A DNA stretch of 64,000 bases from Xylaria sp. FL1777 (lineage: Eukaryota; Ascomycota; Sordariomycetes; Xylariales; Xylariaceae), in NCBI GenBank assembly GCA_022578965.1, contig MU400518.1, positions 124,001 through 188,000 of the forward strand, written 5' to 3'. The position numbers and the translations under genes are program-made. Below the pieces are notes generated by a model. The model did no database searches and had not been told where the DNA came from. It saw nothing but the letters and a program-made list of their open reading frames with translations. This document shows, one piece after another, positions 22,951-35,963 of this stretch (positions are counted from its first letter, which is position 1; each line of letters opens with the position of its first letter).

Positions 22951-25900
22951 TTAACATAATAATAATAGCTTTATAGATTTTTTGCTATGCGTTTTTAGCT
23001 TTTATGTTTAACTTTATTTTCTAGTTTTTAGGTTCTTTTATTAATATAGTTAACAATATAATAATTAACAAATAGTTTTTAATAAAATGCTTAAAATAAC
23101 CTATAGCATTTATAAATACTTTTACTTTTATAATGGTTTTAAGCATAGGCCGCTTTTGTACTACTATAACCTTTGCTAAGTTTACTTTAATACTGTTATA
23201 AAAAACATTAAAACTAAAAAAAATACCAGAATTTACAAAAAGCAGTATTTTTAATATATTAACTATTATGCTATACTTAACTAATTATATAAATAGTAAA
23301 CAATAGTGCTTATATAATTATTTTTTTGTTTTAGCTTAAATATAAATATTATTAAGTAAGCTAACTAACTACTTATAAAAAGGTTTAATTATTTTTTGTA
23401 TTAATGCTTAAAACGTTGTTAAAGCATTATAAAGTTTAAAAAGCATTACTATTTACTTATATAGCTTAAATAATGTAATAAACGCTGTTTTTTTGCAATA
23501 TGGTTTATATATAGCAATATGCTAAAATTTATCTTTTAAGTTAATAAAAGCATACTATTAACGCTTTATAGCTCGCTATATTTAGTTTATTACGTTAAGT
23601 AGCAAATAAACTTGCTTTTTTGTTCTTTTATTAATTTTGCAATAATTATAACAAAAATGCTATATTATTAATTTATTATTTTTATTAGGCTTAATAGTTA
23701 CGCTTAGTGCTTTTTTTAAAGTTAATAATGCTAGTAAACCTTATAGCTTTATGCTTTTTTTAATATAAATACCTTTATATGCTTTTATAAACTTATGGAG
23801 CGCTTTTTTTTGCGCTAAGCTATATTTTTGCAGTAGTAGTTTAACTAATAAACTATTGCTTATATTAATATAATGCTTTATTTTAGCAATAATATTAGTT
23901 TTTTGCTTAAAGTAATTAAACAGTTTAAAAAAGTTCTTTATATAATAGTTTTAATATTTAATAATTTATAGTTCTTTTAAAGTATTTTTATGCTATTTAA
24001 TAGTTATAATATAATACTTTTTGCTAGCTATGCTAATAAATAAGCGCTTTATTAGCTATATTAAAAAGCTTTTTTTAAACCTAAATAGCATAATAACTTT
24101 ATAACTATTTAAAACAGCAAAAATGTTTCCTTATTTATAAAAAATCTGTTTTTTAATAGTTATATTGCTTAAAAAAGTGTAGTTTAGTATTACATTTGCT
24201 ATTAATATTTACGCTTTTAATATACTGCTAGTAGTTATAAAATTTACTATTATTTTATAATTTTTAGTTATTTAAGGTTTTGTTTTATTAACGCTATATA
24301 TTATGCTTTGTTTTTATAATTAATATAGCGTTAGCTTAAATGCTAAAAATTATAAAATATAGTAACTAATATAGCTATAGTTTTAAAAAACAGTAAATTT
24401 ATAGTTATTAACTAGTTTAGCTAAAAAAAAATTGTAATAATTACTATAACTATTTTTTAGCTTTTGTTTTTTATTAAAGTTTTTTTAGCTTTTGCTTATT
24501 TTAACTAATAAAGCAAAACTACTTTAAGCAATATTAAAGATTTTAGCAAGTTTTTTATTAATTATATTATTTTTAAAACAATTAATAAAGCATTGCTTTA
24601 TTTTATTAGTATTGTTTTTATTTTTAGCGTTATTTATAATAAAAACGCGCTTAAAGCTATTAATTAAAGCTTTGCTTTTAAAGGTTTTATATTTATTTTA
24701 AACTTTATTAAATCTGCTAAAAAAATTATTGCAAAAAAGCCTGCTTTTAATAGTTATAAATTAGCTAATTTGCTTTTTTTAGTCTGTTTTAAAGTTTTTA
24801 AGCTATTTAGCTTTTGCTTTGCAATTTTTTGTATAATAGCTAATCTTGCTACAATTAAAACACTTGTTTTATATTGCTTAAGCTGCAAATCTAGCTTTAA
24901 ATTAGTTATTTTTATGTTTTATAATTTAGCTTACTTTTTGTTTATTAGTTTTAAAGTTTAAAATTATTAATATTAATAACGTTTTAACGTAATTTATTAG
25001 TTAAATTTGCGCTACGCTTAGTTTTTTAGTAGTTTTAGCGCTAATATTACACTTATAATATAACACTAAAATGCCTTATAGTTAAACTATTACTTTAAAA
25101 GTGCTATAAATTTTCGGCTTAATTAATATTATAGCTACTATACAAAATAGCTATATAGCTTTTTTAATTATTTAGTTAGTATTTAGGTTACTGTTAAACT
25201 TTTTTATATATAGCTAAATTATTAATATAAAATTAGTTAATTTATTAATAATAATATTACAAGTTTATTGCGTATTTTTAATAATTATTAGTAGCTTATA
25301 AAACGCTATATAAAGCTATTACAAGAAATTTATTAATGCTTTGTTTTGCGCTAACAATATATTAATAAATACTATTAGTAAGCTATAAAATGCATTATAT
25401 TTAACTAACACTTAAATTATAGCTTTTAAAAAGTTCACTTAATTAGCATTATAATAACAAACAAATAAAGCTATTTAATAAAAGTTTTTTTTTAACTTTA
25501 TTGCAACTTTTTTTAGCTATAGTTTATATAGCACTAACGTTTAAATTAAGCAATTTTAAATGCTTTTAATTTTATTAAAAGTTATATAATCTGCTTTTAT
25601 TAGTTATAGTATTGCTAAAATTATTACTTTGTTTTTTGCTTTATAACTATTTAGCTAAATAGCATTACTTAATAAAAATGCGTCTAAAAAAATAGTTTAA
25701 ACATGCTATTTTTGCTTAATCTACAAGTTGCTAAGCTTAAAATACTTATAAAAATTAAAAGTTAAATTTTTAAGCTTTTTATTACTTGTTACGTTAATTA
25801 ATTGCTTTATATATAATATTTAGTTGTTTTTTAAATTAGTAAACTTGCTTATTAAGTTATTAACTTTATTTTTTAGCTTTTGCTTTTTTAGTGCTATATT

Positions 25901-26215
25901 TAATTTTTGCTATATTTTTATTAATATAGCCTTAATTTTATTAAATCGCAATTATAAATTAACTATAAATTAATTAACGCGCTTATAAACACTTTTAATA
26001 GTATTACTAACTGTTAGTTTAACTAAATTGTTACTTTTAAAGTTAAGCTTTATAGTTTTATTACTGCTTTTAGCTATTTTATTGAATTAATACTAAAGTA
26101 TATAAAATAGAAATAAAGTCAAAAAATAAAATGGAAAATAAATAAAGTGTTAATATATTACGCAAAGGTTTATTTAGAATATAATGCTATAAAGTTACTT
26201 AAATAGCTATTTATA

Positions 26216-26430
26216 CTTTTTAAATACTAACTTAAAACTTTGTAATTACTACGTAAAGTTAAGTTTATACTTAAAAAGGTAAATATTAAAAAAAAGACAT
26301 CTTTTAAGTACAATACTAAGAAACTATGTATAAATACTACTAATTTAAGTAAGGCTAGTTTGTGCTTTTTAGGTTTTTGTATAGCAACTATTGCACGGTG
26401 TACATTATGGCTTATGCTGCTTAAAAGCCA
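26216..26430 (+). repeat. Direct repeat copy B (215 bp), less mutated
   Basis: Partner of 13126-13340. It retains more C and G and a 68-codon minus-strand open frame (26433-26227) with a charged stretch AIQKPKKHKLALLKL that may be a leftover of coding sequence. No family was recognised. Confidence 0.75.
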
Positions 26431-29400
26431 CACTTTTACGTAGTTATTTTATAGTTCTTTTTTTTTTGTATTTTTTTTGCTTTATAGTTTGCTTGCTTTA
26501 GTATTACTGCTTGTTTTATGCTACTTATAGTAGTTTTTTTAATTTTAGCATTTATTTAGCTAAGTATGCTGCTTTTTTTTTTTAGTTTTTTTTAAACTTT
26601 TTTTTATTATATTACTAATATATTATAATTTATTTGCTTTAGTATTACTACTAGCTTTTTATTATACTAGTTTTTTTATAACTAAGTTATAATTAAGTTA
26701 TAAGCAAAGTTAATTGCTTGTTATTTTTTAGTTTACTTTTTATATATTTATTTTTTAAGCTGCTTTTATGCTTTTTATAATAAGCTTATTAAATAAGTAT
26801 AGCTTATAAGTAGCTTATGTATTAAGCAATATAAAGTAGCAATAAATAGTAAATTATTTTATTTAGCTATTTATGCTAATTTTTTCCTTTTTTAACTATT
26901 AATTTTATTATTTTTATTATTATTATTATTATATGCTTAATTTACGTTTACTTTAATATATTAAAATGTTTAATTTATAATATAATTAGTTGCTAATATA
27001 TTGCAGTTATATAAAAATCTATTTTATTATAGTTATTATGCTTTTTATAATATATATTTATAATTAATTTAGCTTAAATATATATATTAACTAGTATTAA
27101 GCTTATATATTTAAAGTTATAAGTTATTTTACTGTAGTTTTTATTAGTTATTTAATTTATAGTATTAAATAAAGTAGCTAATAGTTTATTACTATATAGT
27201 TTAAGCTTTTATAACTGCTTATTATTATGCTTTTTTGCTATAATATTAATTTTTAAAATAAAAGTAAGTGCTTTAGTACTTTATGCTAAAATATTATTAA
27301 TAGCTTTAAAATTTATATTTATTAAGCATGCTAAAATGCTTAAGCTATATTATTATTATATTATTTATATTATAGTAGTATATTATATATTTTTTATTAT
27401 TGTTTTTTTTATGCTAACTATATAAAAATATTAATAACTTTTATGCTTATAATATTATTAGCAAGTTTATTAAGTGCTTATAATGCAAAAAAAGCAAAAT
27501 AAGCGCTAAAAATAGTAGTTATAGTTTTATAAATACTTTTAATTATATTAATATTTATATGTTTTTAAGCTTTATTTTATGCTTATTTTAACTATTAAAG
27601 TTTTTTTAATTTTAAGTATTACTAATAATTTTTTAGCTTAAAAAAATTAATAAAAAACTTTAATTATTTATTAAAGCTTATATAGCTATATATTATTTTT
27701 ATATTAATAAAAATATTTAAGCTATGCTTATAGTTAATATATAACTTTAAATTATAATTAAAAAAGCAAAAAAAGCTATAGTAAATAAAAAAGCTAAAAG
27801 TTTTATATAAATAAGCTAGTTAAAAAGTATTTATGTAACTTTTAAAAGTTAACATTATTATATATTTAGTAGCTAAAAGTTTTAGTAAAATTTTAATGTT
27901 TAATGCTTAATAAAGTTGTTTAATTGTTTTGCTTTTTTATAATGTATGCTTTTTAACTTTTGTAGTTTTATGTTTATAATTTTATATTGCTGTTTTTAGT
28001 ATTTTATTATATTATGCTTTATTTTAAAATTTATAAACATAAACTTATAATAAGTAGCTTTTTTAAAACTATAAATAATAAACAGCTTTATAACAAATAT
28101 TTTAGCTTTTGCTTTATAGTTATAATAAACTTTTTTTAGCTTAAAAAAAAGCTAGTATTAATGTTTAACTACTTTTGTTTTATATTTAAAAGCTTTTATT
28201 TTTATATTTTTATAACTATTTATAACTTAATTAGTTTTTTAGCTACGTTATAATAACTAAGCTTTTTTATATTTAGAACTTATTTAGTTATTTTATATGC
28301 TTTTTTTAAGTTATATAATAATTAATAGCTTAGTTAAAAATTTGTTTGCTTTTTTAGTATGCTATAAATGCTATTATATTTAAAGCACTAGTTTAAAAAG
28401 TATAGCAGTAACTTTTTAGCTTAACTATATTAACATATTAATAATTTATAGCTAAATATTTTTTAAAATGCAAAATATTCTTTTAAGCTAATTTTCTTTA
28501 TATATAACTAAACTAATATAAAGCTTTTAATTTTATATAAGCTTTTATATATATTAAGCTGCTTATTATATAAAAGCTAATTAGTAATAATTTGTTTAAA
28601 CTTTGTTTTTTTTTTATTTTTTAGTTTATTATTAAATATACTACGTATATATTAATTTTAGGTTTATTAGTAGCTTGTTTTTTTTATTACTTTTATTGCT
28701 TTTTTAGTATATTTTATAGTTTAAAATTTTTAAAAGTTTGCTTTATGTTTTGCTAGCTTAAAGTATTTTTTTTTTGCTATTATTTAGCTATATTTTATAA
28801 CTTTAAACTTTTTTATTGCTAATTAAGTTATATATTATTAAAGCTAGCTTTTTAAACTGTTTTTAAATATAATTTGCTATATTTATGTTTTTAATTTTTT
28901 TTATATATTTAATAGTTTTATAGTTTAGCTATAAGTTTAAAAAAAAATTAGTAATTTTGTTTTAAAGTTAGTTATATATATACTTTTATAAGCTTTAATA
29001 ATAATATATAAACATTTGTTTTAAATTTACTAAAGCACTTTTAATAGCTTTTATTTTAGCTATTAGTTTTATTTTATTAATTTATATTATATTATTAATT
29101 TATATTTAATTACTGCTTATATTATTACTATATATAAAAGTTTTGCTTAAATTATGCTTAGTTTTTATATAAACTAAGCTAAATAGCTTACTAATAACGT
29201 TTGCTTTTTTAGCTTTTTATAAAGCATTTTATATTGCTTTTTTTAGTTTAAACAGTAGTTTATTTATATGCTAAGCATTTTTGCTGCTATTTTAAAGCGT
29301 ATTTTTTTTTAGCTTGCTTTTATTATATATTTAAAGGCCTTTTAGCTTAGCTTTATAAAGTAAACAAAGTAATATTTGCTTAAGTTAAATTTAAATCTAT

Positions 29401-32400
29401 GTTTTTAGCTTTATTTTAAATAAACTTTATAAGCTTGTTTAAACGTTTTATAAGCTATTTTTATATTTTTTTTAGCACTTAATAAGTTTATATTATTTAT
29501 AAAAACAATGCTTTAAAGCTTTTATATAAACTATAGTTTATTATATAACAAAGCAATATATAAGCAAAAAAAAATTAGCAATAGTAAAGATTTTTATAAA
29601 ATATTTACTTTAATACATATTAAGTTTAACTTTTGTTTATTAAAAAGTAAAATTATTATGCAGTTTATTAAAAAGCTTTATATTTATTATATTATTTATT
29701 TTAAAAAGCTTATTTTTTTAAATATTTAATAAAGCTTTTTATGCACTATTAAATTAAACGTTTTTATTATATTTAAAAAAAGCATTAAAATTGCTTTATT
29801 TATAGCTTATATATAGCATACTATAAAAGTAATTAAGTATAGTATTATTTTTATAAACTATTATAACTTATTATTTATTTATTTAAAAAAAAGCAATTTA
29901 TATATTATAGTAATATAAATTAGTTTTAAAGCTATTTTAGCTTTAATAAGCTTTTTTATAGTATTTAATAAAGCAATAAGCTATTAAAAGCTTAGTAAGC
30001 TTTTATTTAGTTTATTTTTTAAAATAACTATTGTTTAAATATTTTAAAAGCATTTTAAGTAATAATTAATTTAAAAGCTAGCTAATGCTATATTAGCTAT
30101 ATATTTAGCAAAAAACTTATGCTTATTTTTATTATTTTTAAGTAGTTATAAGCTATATACTTTTAAAAATATATTTAAGATTTTATTTAATTTTAGTGCT
30201 TTTTAAGCTTTTATATAGTTTAAAATTGTTTATATTTTATAGTAGTTTATGCTATAGTAAAAAAAAAAAAAAGTTAAAAAAGCTAGCAAAATAGCTATAT
30301 TTTTTAAGTTAACGTTTAGTTTTAAAAAAAACTTTTTAGTAAAAACTTTTGCTTTATTTTTAAAAGTGCTTACTATAGTTATATTTAAACTATTATTATT
30401 ATAAAAGTTTAGCAATACTAGCTTTTTTAATGCTTATAAGCTTTTTGTTTATGCTTATTTTAAAGTTTTTTATATTATTTTAGCTTGTTTTACTTTTATA
30501 CTTTTAGTTTTGCTTTTTTTTGTATTAAAAAAGTTATATAATTATTATTAAAAATAGCTTTTAAATGCTTTAGCTTAAGCTTTTTTTTGTGCTTTGTTTA
30601 CTTTACGTTTATTTTAGTAAGCTTTTTTAATTTAAACTTTTTGCTAATAAACGTAAGCTTTTTTTTTTTTTTATATTATTTGCTTTATTTTTGCTATTTA
30701 TTAGTTATATTATAGCTTGCTTTTTTTTTAGTTTAATATTATTTTGTTTGCAATTTTATTTAAGTTATTAAATAGCTTTTTTATAGCTAAGTTTAAATAT
30801 TTAAAGTTTTTAACGTTTATTAAATAAAAAATTGCTAAAAAAAAGCATGCTTTAATTTTTACTTATTTTATGTTAGCTAGCTTTTAATTTTAGCTTAAGT
30901 TTTCTAAAAGTTTATTTAGTTTATTAAAGCTTTTTATTTAATATTTAAGTAATTTATAATTGCTTTTTATTATATTTAAGCTTAATATAAAAGCAGCTTT
31001 TAAATTTATTAATACTTAAGCTAAGTTTATAGTAGTATTTAGTTTTTTTTAGTTAAAAAAAATGCTTATATTTTTTAAAATAATAAGCTTAAAGTTTTAG
31101 TTTTATGCTAATAATATAGCTTTTTTAGCTTTAATATATAGCTTTAGTATATATATTTAATTTTAGTAATATAGGTTAAAATCCTTAAGTAGTAAAGTTT
31201 TATTAATAAGCTACTTTTATTTTAGTTTTATTAGTAATATAAGCTACTTTTAAGCTATACAAAAAAAAAAAAAAAAAATAAATATAATAAATATTAAAGT
31301 TTTTATTTTTAAAGCTTAAAGTAATTATGCATTAATTTTTTATAGCTTTTATTTTTTTTATTTTTATTGTTAAATTTATTAATATAATTGCTTAAGGCTT
31401 GCTTTAGTTCTAATATTGCATAATACTATATTTTAAGCTAATTAAGCATGCAATATATAAAAAATTGCTAATAGTTATTAGTAGTTTATAAATTACTAAA
31501 ATATTATATTTATTTTTTTTAAAAAGGATTTTTTTTATAACTATATAATTTTTTTTAACGTTTTATTAAAGTATAAAATATTTATTTATTATATACTAAC
31601 AAAAGTTTTACTTTTATTATTACTTTTTTTTAATGTGTTTTTATTGCAGTTTAAAAGTAAAGTTAAGCTTTTTTTTTTTTATATTATTAAGTTTATAGTT
31701 ATAAACTTTTTTATTATAATATTATTTATGTTTTTAAAAAAGTTAAACTAAAATTAATTTAAAATTATAATATGCTTAATTAAAAACTAGCTTTTTTTTT
31801 AGCTGTTATTTTAGTTTTTTAAGCTTAAAGGTTTGTTTACTTTTTATAGCTAAGTTATTTTTACGTTTTTTGCTGTTTAAAGGCTAACTATTTTTAAAAG
31901 CTAAATAATACTGCAATAAGTTTATTTTAAAAAGCTAGTTTAGTTATTACATTTATAGTATAATTAACTATTTTATATATATATATATTTTTTGCTATAT
32001 TTTTTGCTTTTTAAATATATAAATATATTATAATTTATATAAAATATTTGCTATTATATTGCTTATATTTAGTTAAACTATTTATAGTTTATACTAAATA
32101 TATGTTTTTTTTATTATTAATATGTTGCAAAAACGTATATTAACTACAATATTTGTTTTTTTTACAATAAACTGCTTTATGTTTTTATTTATAGTATTAA
32201 TAGCATTTTAATATTATTATATTTTTAAAGTATAATAAAGCTACATAATAATTATAGTTTTAAAAAACTTTATTATTATATAGCTTGTTTGCATTTTAAA
32301 CTAACTTTATGTTAATATATATTAGTTTTATGTTATGTTTATATTATTAAAGTTTTTTTAGCAATATAACTTTTGTAATTTTTATATTATTAGCTTGCTG

Positions 32401-33300
32401 CAATTATGCTTTTAAAAGCTTTTTTTTTAGTTTAATAACTTTAATAGCTAATATACTTATTATTATAAGTTAAAATAGCTACTAATATATTATTAACTTA
32501 TTTTTAAATGCTATTATAATTTATTTTATATTATTTATATATTAGTTTTTTATTTTTTTTAAGCTAAAAATAATTTTTTAGTTATTATTAGTAAGCTTAT
32601 AAGCTATTTTAATAGCATTTAAAAATAATGCTTTATTTATTTTTTATACTATAATATGTTTAGTTTTACTATAAGTATTTAAAGCTATTAACATAATTAT
32701 AATAGTTTAATTATAAATAGCTATTATACTTACGCAATATAAAAAAGCTGCTATAATATTAGCAAATTTTCTTAAGTTTAAGTTTTAGCTAATAATATTT
32801 ATATATGTTTATACTTATAAAGCGCTTTTTAAAATATTTTTAATAGCTTTTTTAATGCATTTAAATTAAACATTTAAGTTTGTTTAAAAAAATATATAAA
32901 CGCATTTTATGCTAACTTTAAATAGCATGCAAATTATTTTTTTAGCAATAATAATTGTTTTTAACGCTTTACTAAGCTTAAAAAATCTTTTTATATTTAC
33001 TTTAGCAGTTTTTTATTTGTTTTTATTTGCATTTAGTTTAGTTTTAAGTAGTTAGTATTGTTTAGTAAGTTTATTCGCGTAATATTAACATAGCTTAATT
33101 AAAATAGCGTTTAAGCTAATTGCTAGCTTAACAAAAAAGTCTTTATTAAAGCTTGCTACGCTACTAAATGCACGTTAATATAACATTGTACTTAAAAGCA
33201 ACATAGCCCGAAAAATTTGATTTTAAAGTTAAAAACTTTTTTTATGTATGTTTAAGTGCTCTGTTAGCAATTACAACAAAAAACAGAAAAAGCTCCTAAC

Positions 33301-33557
33301 AATAGTAGTAATTAAATGTCTAATGATTATTCAGTAGTCATGTCGAGTCAGTAGTAGGAATAGAGCTAGTTAAGCTAGATACAGTACCTGGGATTATATG
33401 TATTAATTCGCTTACACAGTCAAGAATGCCGGATTATCGAAGACATCTTTGTTTTTATTAGTACCAATTACTACTCGTCCTACTATCCCAGCGCGGTAGA
33501 ACCCTAGTAATAAAGCCATTATTTAGTAATCGTGGATATCCTCCGCCTGGGCCTCCC
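33301..33557. other. Transition from the AT block to normal sequence; 3' end of the alpha-galactosidase gene
   Basis: Base composition climbs from extreme AT to normal here. The 3' untranslated region of the minus-strand GH36 gene must lie in this stretch. Nothing else was seen. Confidence 0.6.
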
Positions 33558-35963
33558 TCATAACCTCTCCAACCTGAGAATAATGCTCTGATAATCCGCA
33601 TTTGGAAATGTCAAACTAAGCCCGGCATTCATGAGCGTCGACCCTGAGAACGTGGCCTCGTACGTGTCTCCCGTAAGCCTATATTTGGCGTCCGCACCGA
33701 GACCCCTCAGCTTCACCGGCGGTGGCAAGGGCTTGGTCTCGGACCGGACCTGGAACACGAACAGCACTGCCGCGCTCTCGTCGGGTAGTGCGAACATGGC
33801 GGCCGGCCAGTTCGACTGGTCGGGCAGCGCGAGACGATAGAAATCTCCGTTGATAACGAGCGGATTGATCTCCTGCTGGAGGGAGATTAGACCTGGTAGG
33901 ACGTCGAGCTCTTCCTGCGTGAGATCCTTCGGATCTAGCTCTAATCCGTACGAGCCGCACATGCTCGCCACGGCCGACCGGAAGGCGAGGGGCGTCGTTC
34001 GGCCTACCTGTCCATTTGGCACTGCGCTAACGTGGCACCCCATTGCCGAAGGCGGATACGCGTAGGACGTTCCAAATTGAATCTGTAGCCTGTCGAGACC
34101 GTCTGTGTTGTCCGATGTCCAGCTCTGTGGCCAGTAGTGCAGGAGTCCCGCGTCGAAGCGGCCGCCGCCTGATGCGCAGCCCTCCCATAATATCTCCGGG
34201 TGCGTGGTCGTGAGGTTGTCGATGACGCGGTACATACCAAGTATGTAGGCGTGGTTGGCGGCGGGGGATGGGAGCTCGTGCTGTCCACGATTGTTATCCC
34301 ATTTGATGTATTGGATATTGGCTGAGTCGAGGATTTTCTCGATCGTGTTGATAATGTAGTCCTGAACTTCCGGCAGTCCAAGGTTTAGTACCAGTTGGTT
34401 ACGTACTAGGGTACGGTTATGTGATCCTGCATGCAGAACCCAATCCGGGTGTGCCTGGTAGAGGTCCGATTCTGGATTCACCATCTCCGGCTCAACCCAT
34501 AAACCAAAAGTCATCTTGCTTGATGAATTGGCTACGGTTATTGCGTTCACGTCGTCGACGTAGGGGCCCAAACCTTCGGGGAACTTCTTCTTCTGCGGGA
34601 CCCAATCGCCTAGGCCAAGCGTATCATTGTCACGCGGATAGTCCGTGCCAAACCAGCCATCATCGTTCACGAACAAGGTACAGCCTAGATCTGCTGCTCC
34701 TTTGGCGAGTTCTACCATCGCGGTATCGTTATAATTGAAGCCTAGTCCCTCCCATGAATTTAGGAGAGCCGGCCGTGTCTTCAACGTGTGGTTAGAGCGC
34801 GACAGTTGGTTCTTGAACAAGGAATGTAGTGACTGTGACATTCCACTGAAGCCTTTGTCAGAGTACGCAGAGACGACCTCGGGCGACGTAAAAGTGTCAC
34901 CTGGCTTAAGGGGCCACGATAAATGCAGTGGGTTGAGACCAAGGAGTACTCGCACCCATCCCGTCGACCATCGCTCGACGTTTGCGGCGAATGAGCCCGT
35001 GTAAATGAGGGAGTACCCCGTTGTAGGGCCCTGAGACTCCGTTGTGCTTGGAGGAGCAAGTGCAAGAAATGGGTTGTGAAAAGCGGAAGAGTAACCTGCA
35101 GTTGACCGGAAACTGGAGTTTAAAAATCAGTTAAAATGCGCAGGTGATAGTAATACTAGGCTTATACCCACCCTTGCTCTCCGTATAAGACAGGACGTCT
35201 ATTAATATGAGCCTCGCCTGCCCAGTCTCCCCGAAGATCAATTAGATCGAGCTCTTCATTTGGAGTATCTATGCTCCAGCTACTGGCTCTTAGTATAGTC
35301 GCGGTGCTGTTCCCCTTATTTGTGAGTCGAAAGCTACGTGCGATGGCATTGTGCTCCGGAAAGATTGAGTAGTAAAGATCCGCTGAGATGGCCGAGTATT
35401 CGTCATACAAATGGACTACAAGTGTCGAGACATCTCCCTCTTCGCCATACGTAGCCGGAAGCCCCGGGAGTCCAGATTTACCGGCATTAACCTCATAGCC
35501 TGTGTATGCAAAGCTAGAAACAGTGTCCCCGGATGCATGTTGAATATGAATCGCCGGCGTGCGGAAGTCGCCTCGGCCAGAATCGGGAAATTCACGAAGT
35601 CGATAGGTGTATTGACTACCCCAACCGTTCATGTTGCCAGCCTCTTGGGGAATGATCTCCGCTGCATAGCCGCCCCAGTGATCATGTATCAGGTCTAAAG
35701 TTGAGGGATCGACGTGAAACTGATATGAGATACTGGACGAAGCCAGGGAGAAAGACGGCGCGGGGCCATCCTCTACAGTGATCCCTAGAGCCAATTGGTC
35801 AGAATTAGAGTATCAATTAAGTGCAACACGATACAATAGCGTGCCTGAAGCAAAGGAGAAATTATCAATGTCAATATTATGAAAGATAATGCTTACATTT
35901 CACATTGCTTTGGCCCAGTGCCCAGGCCGGTAGCAGGCACAGAGCTAGTGTTCTAGCGACCAT
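33558..35963 (-). CDS. Secreted alpha-galactosidase, GH36 (AglC-like)
   Basis: Three exons on the minus strand: 35963-35897, 35784-35172 and 35112-33558; 744 residues, close to the usual size of fungal GH36 enzymes. Donors are GTAAGC and GTGGGT; the second junction was chosen because it yields YGEQGFRSTAGYSSAFHNPF, the conserved sequence of the family. A signal peptide (MVARTLALCLLPAWALG) directs secretion. The N-terminal beta domain is followed by the catalytic barrel with LLNSWEG, the nucleophile Asp499 in YIKWDNNRG and the acid/base Asp561 in WTSDNTDGLDR; the CASGGGRFD motif lies between them. It should remove terminal alpha-1,6-galactose from melibiose, raffinose-type sugars and galactomannan fragments outside the cell. 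All catalytic residues are present and no stop interrupts it, so it looks functional although its 3' end lies about 250 bp from the RIP block. Confidence 0.93.

Larger units (their letters stand above)
12955..33300. repeat. RIP-type AT-rich transposon island
   Basis: About 20 kb composed almost wholly of A and T, packed with stop codons in all frames. The remaining C is mostly in CT (GCT, GCTT) and the remaining G mostly in AG (AGC), with CA/TG scarce, as expected if CpA was turned into TpA on both strands. Homopolymer runs are common (T-run near 15791-15812, A-run near 31263-31279). Two pairs of internal repeats show almost only transition differences. No living gene is supported; the few open frames of 60-73 codons are Phe/Leu/Ile/Lys-rich by-products of composition. 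Base composition returns to normal within roughly 100-250 bp on each side. This is the classic product of RIP acting on nested transposable elements. The edges are approximate. Confidence 0.9.

Noticed and set aside
24770..24961. 63-codon frame within the AT block
   Set aside because: Its Phe/Leu/Ile/Cys-rich product reflects base composition, and no motif or repeat partner supports it.
22951..26100. Possible protein-coding traces in the AT block right of the LTR element
   Set aside because: Translations in several frames gave only short stretches between stops; no catalytic motif could be recognised.
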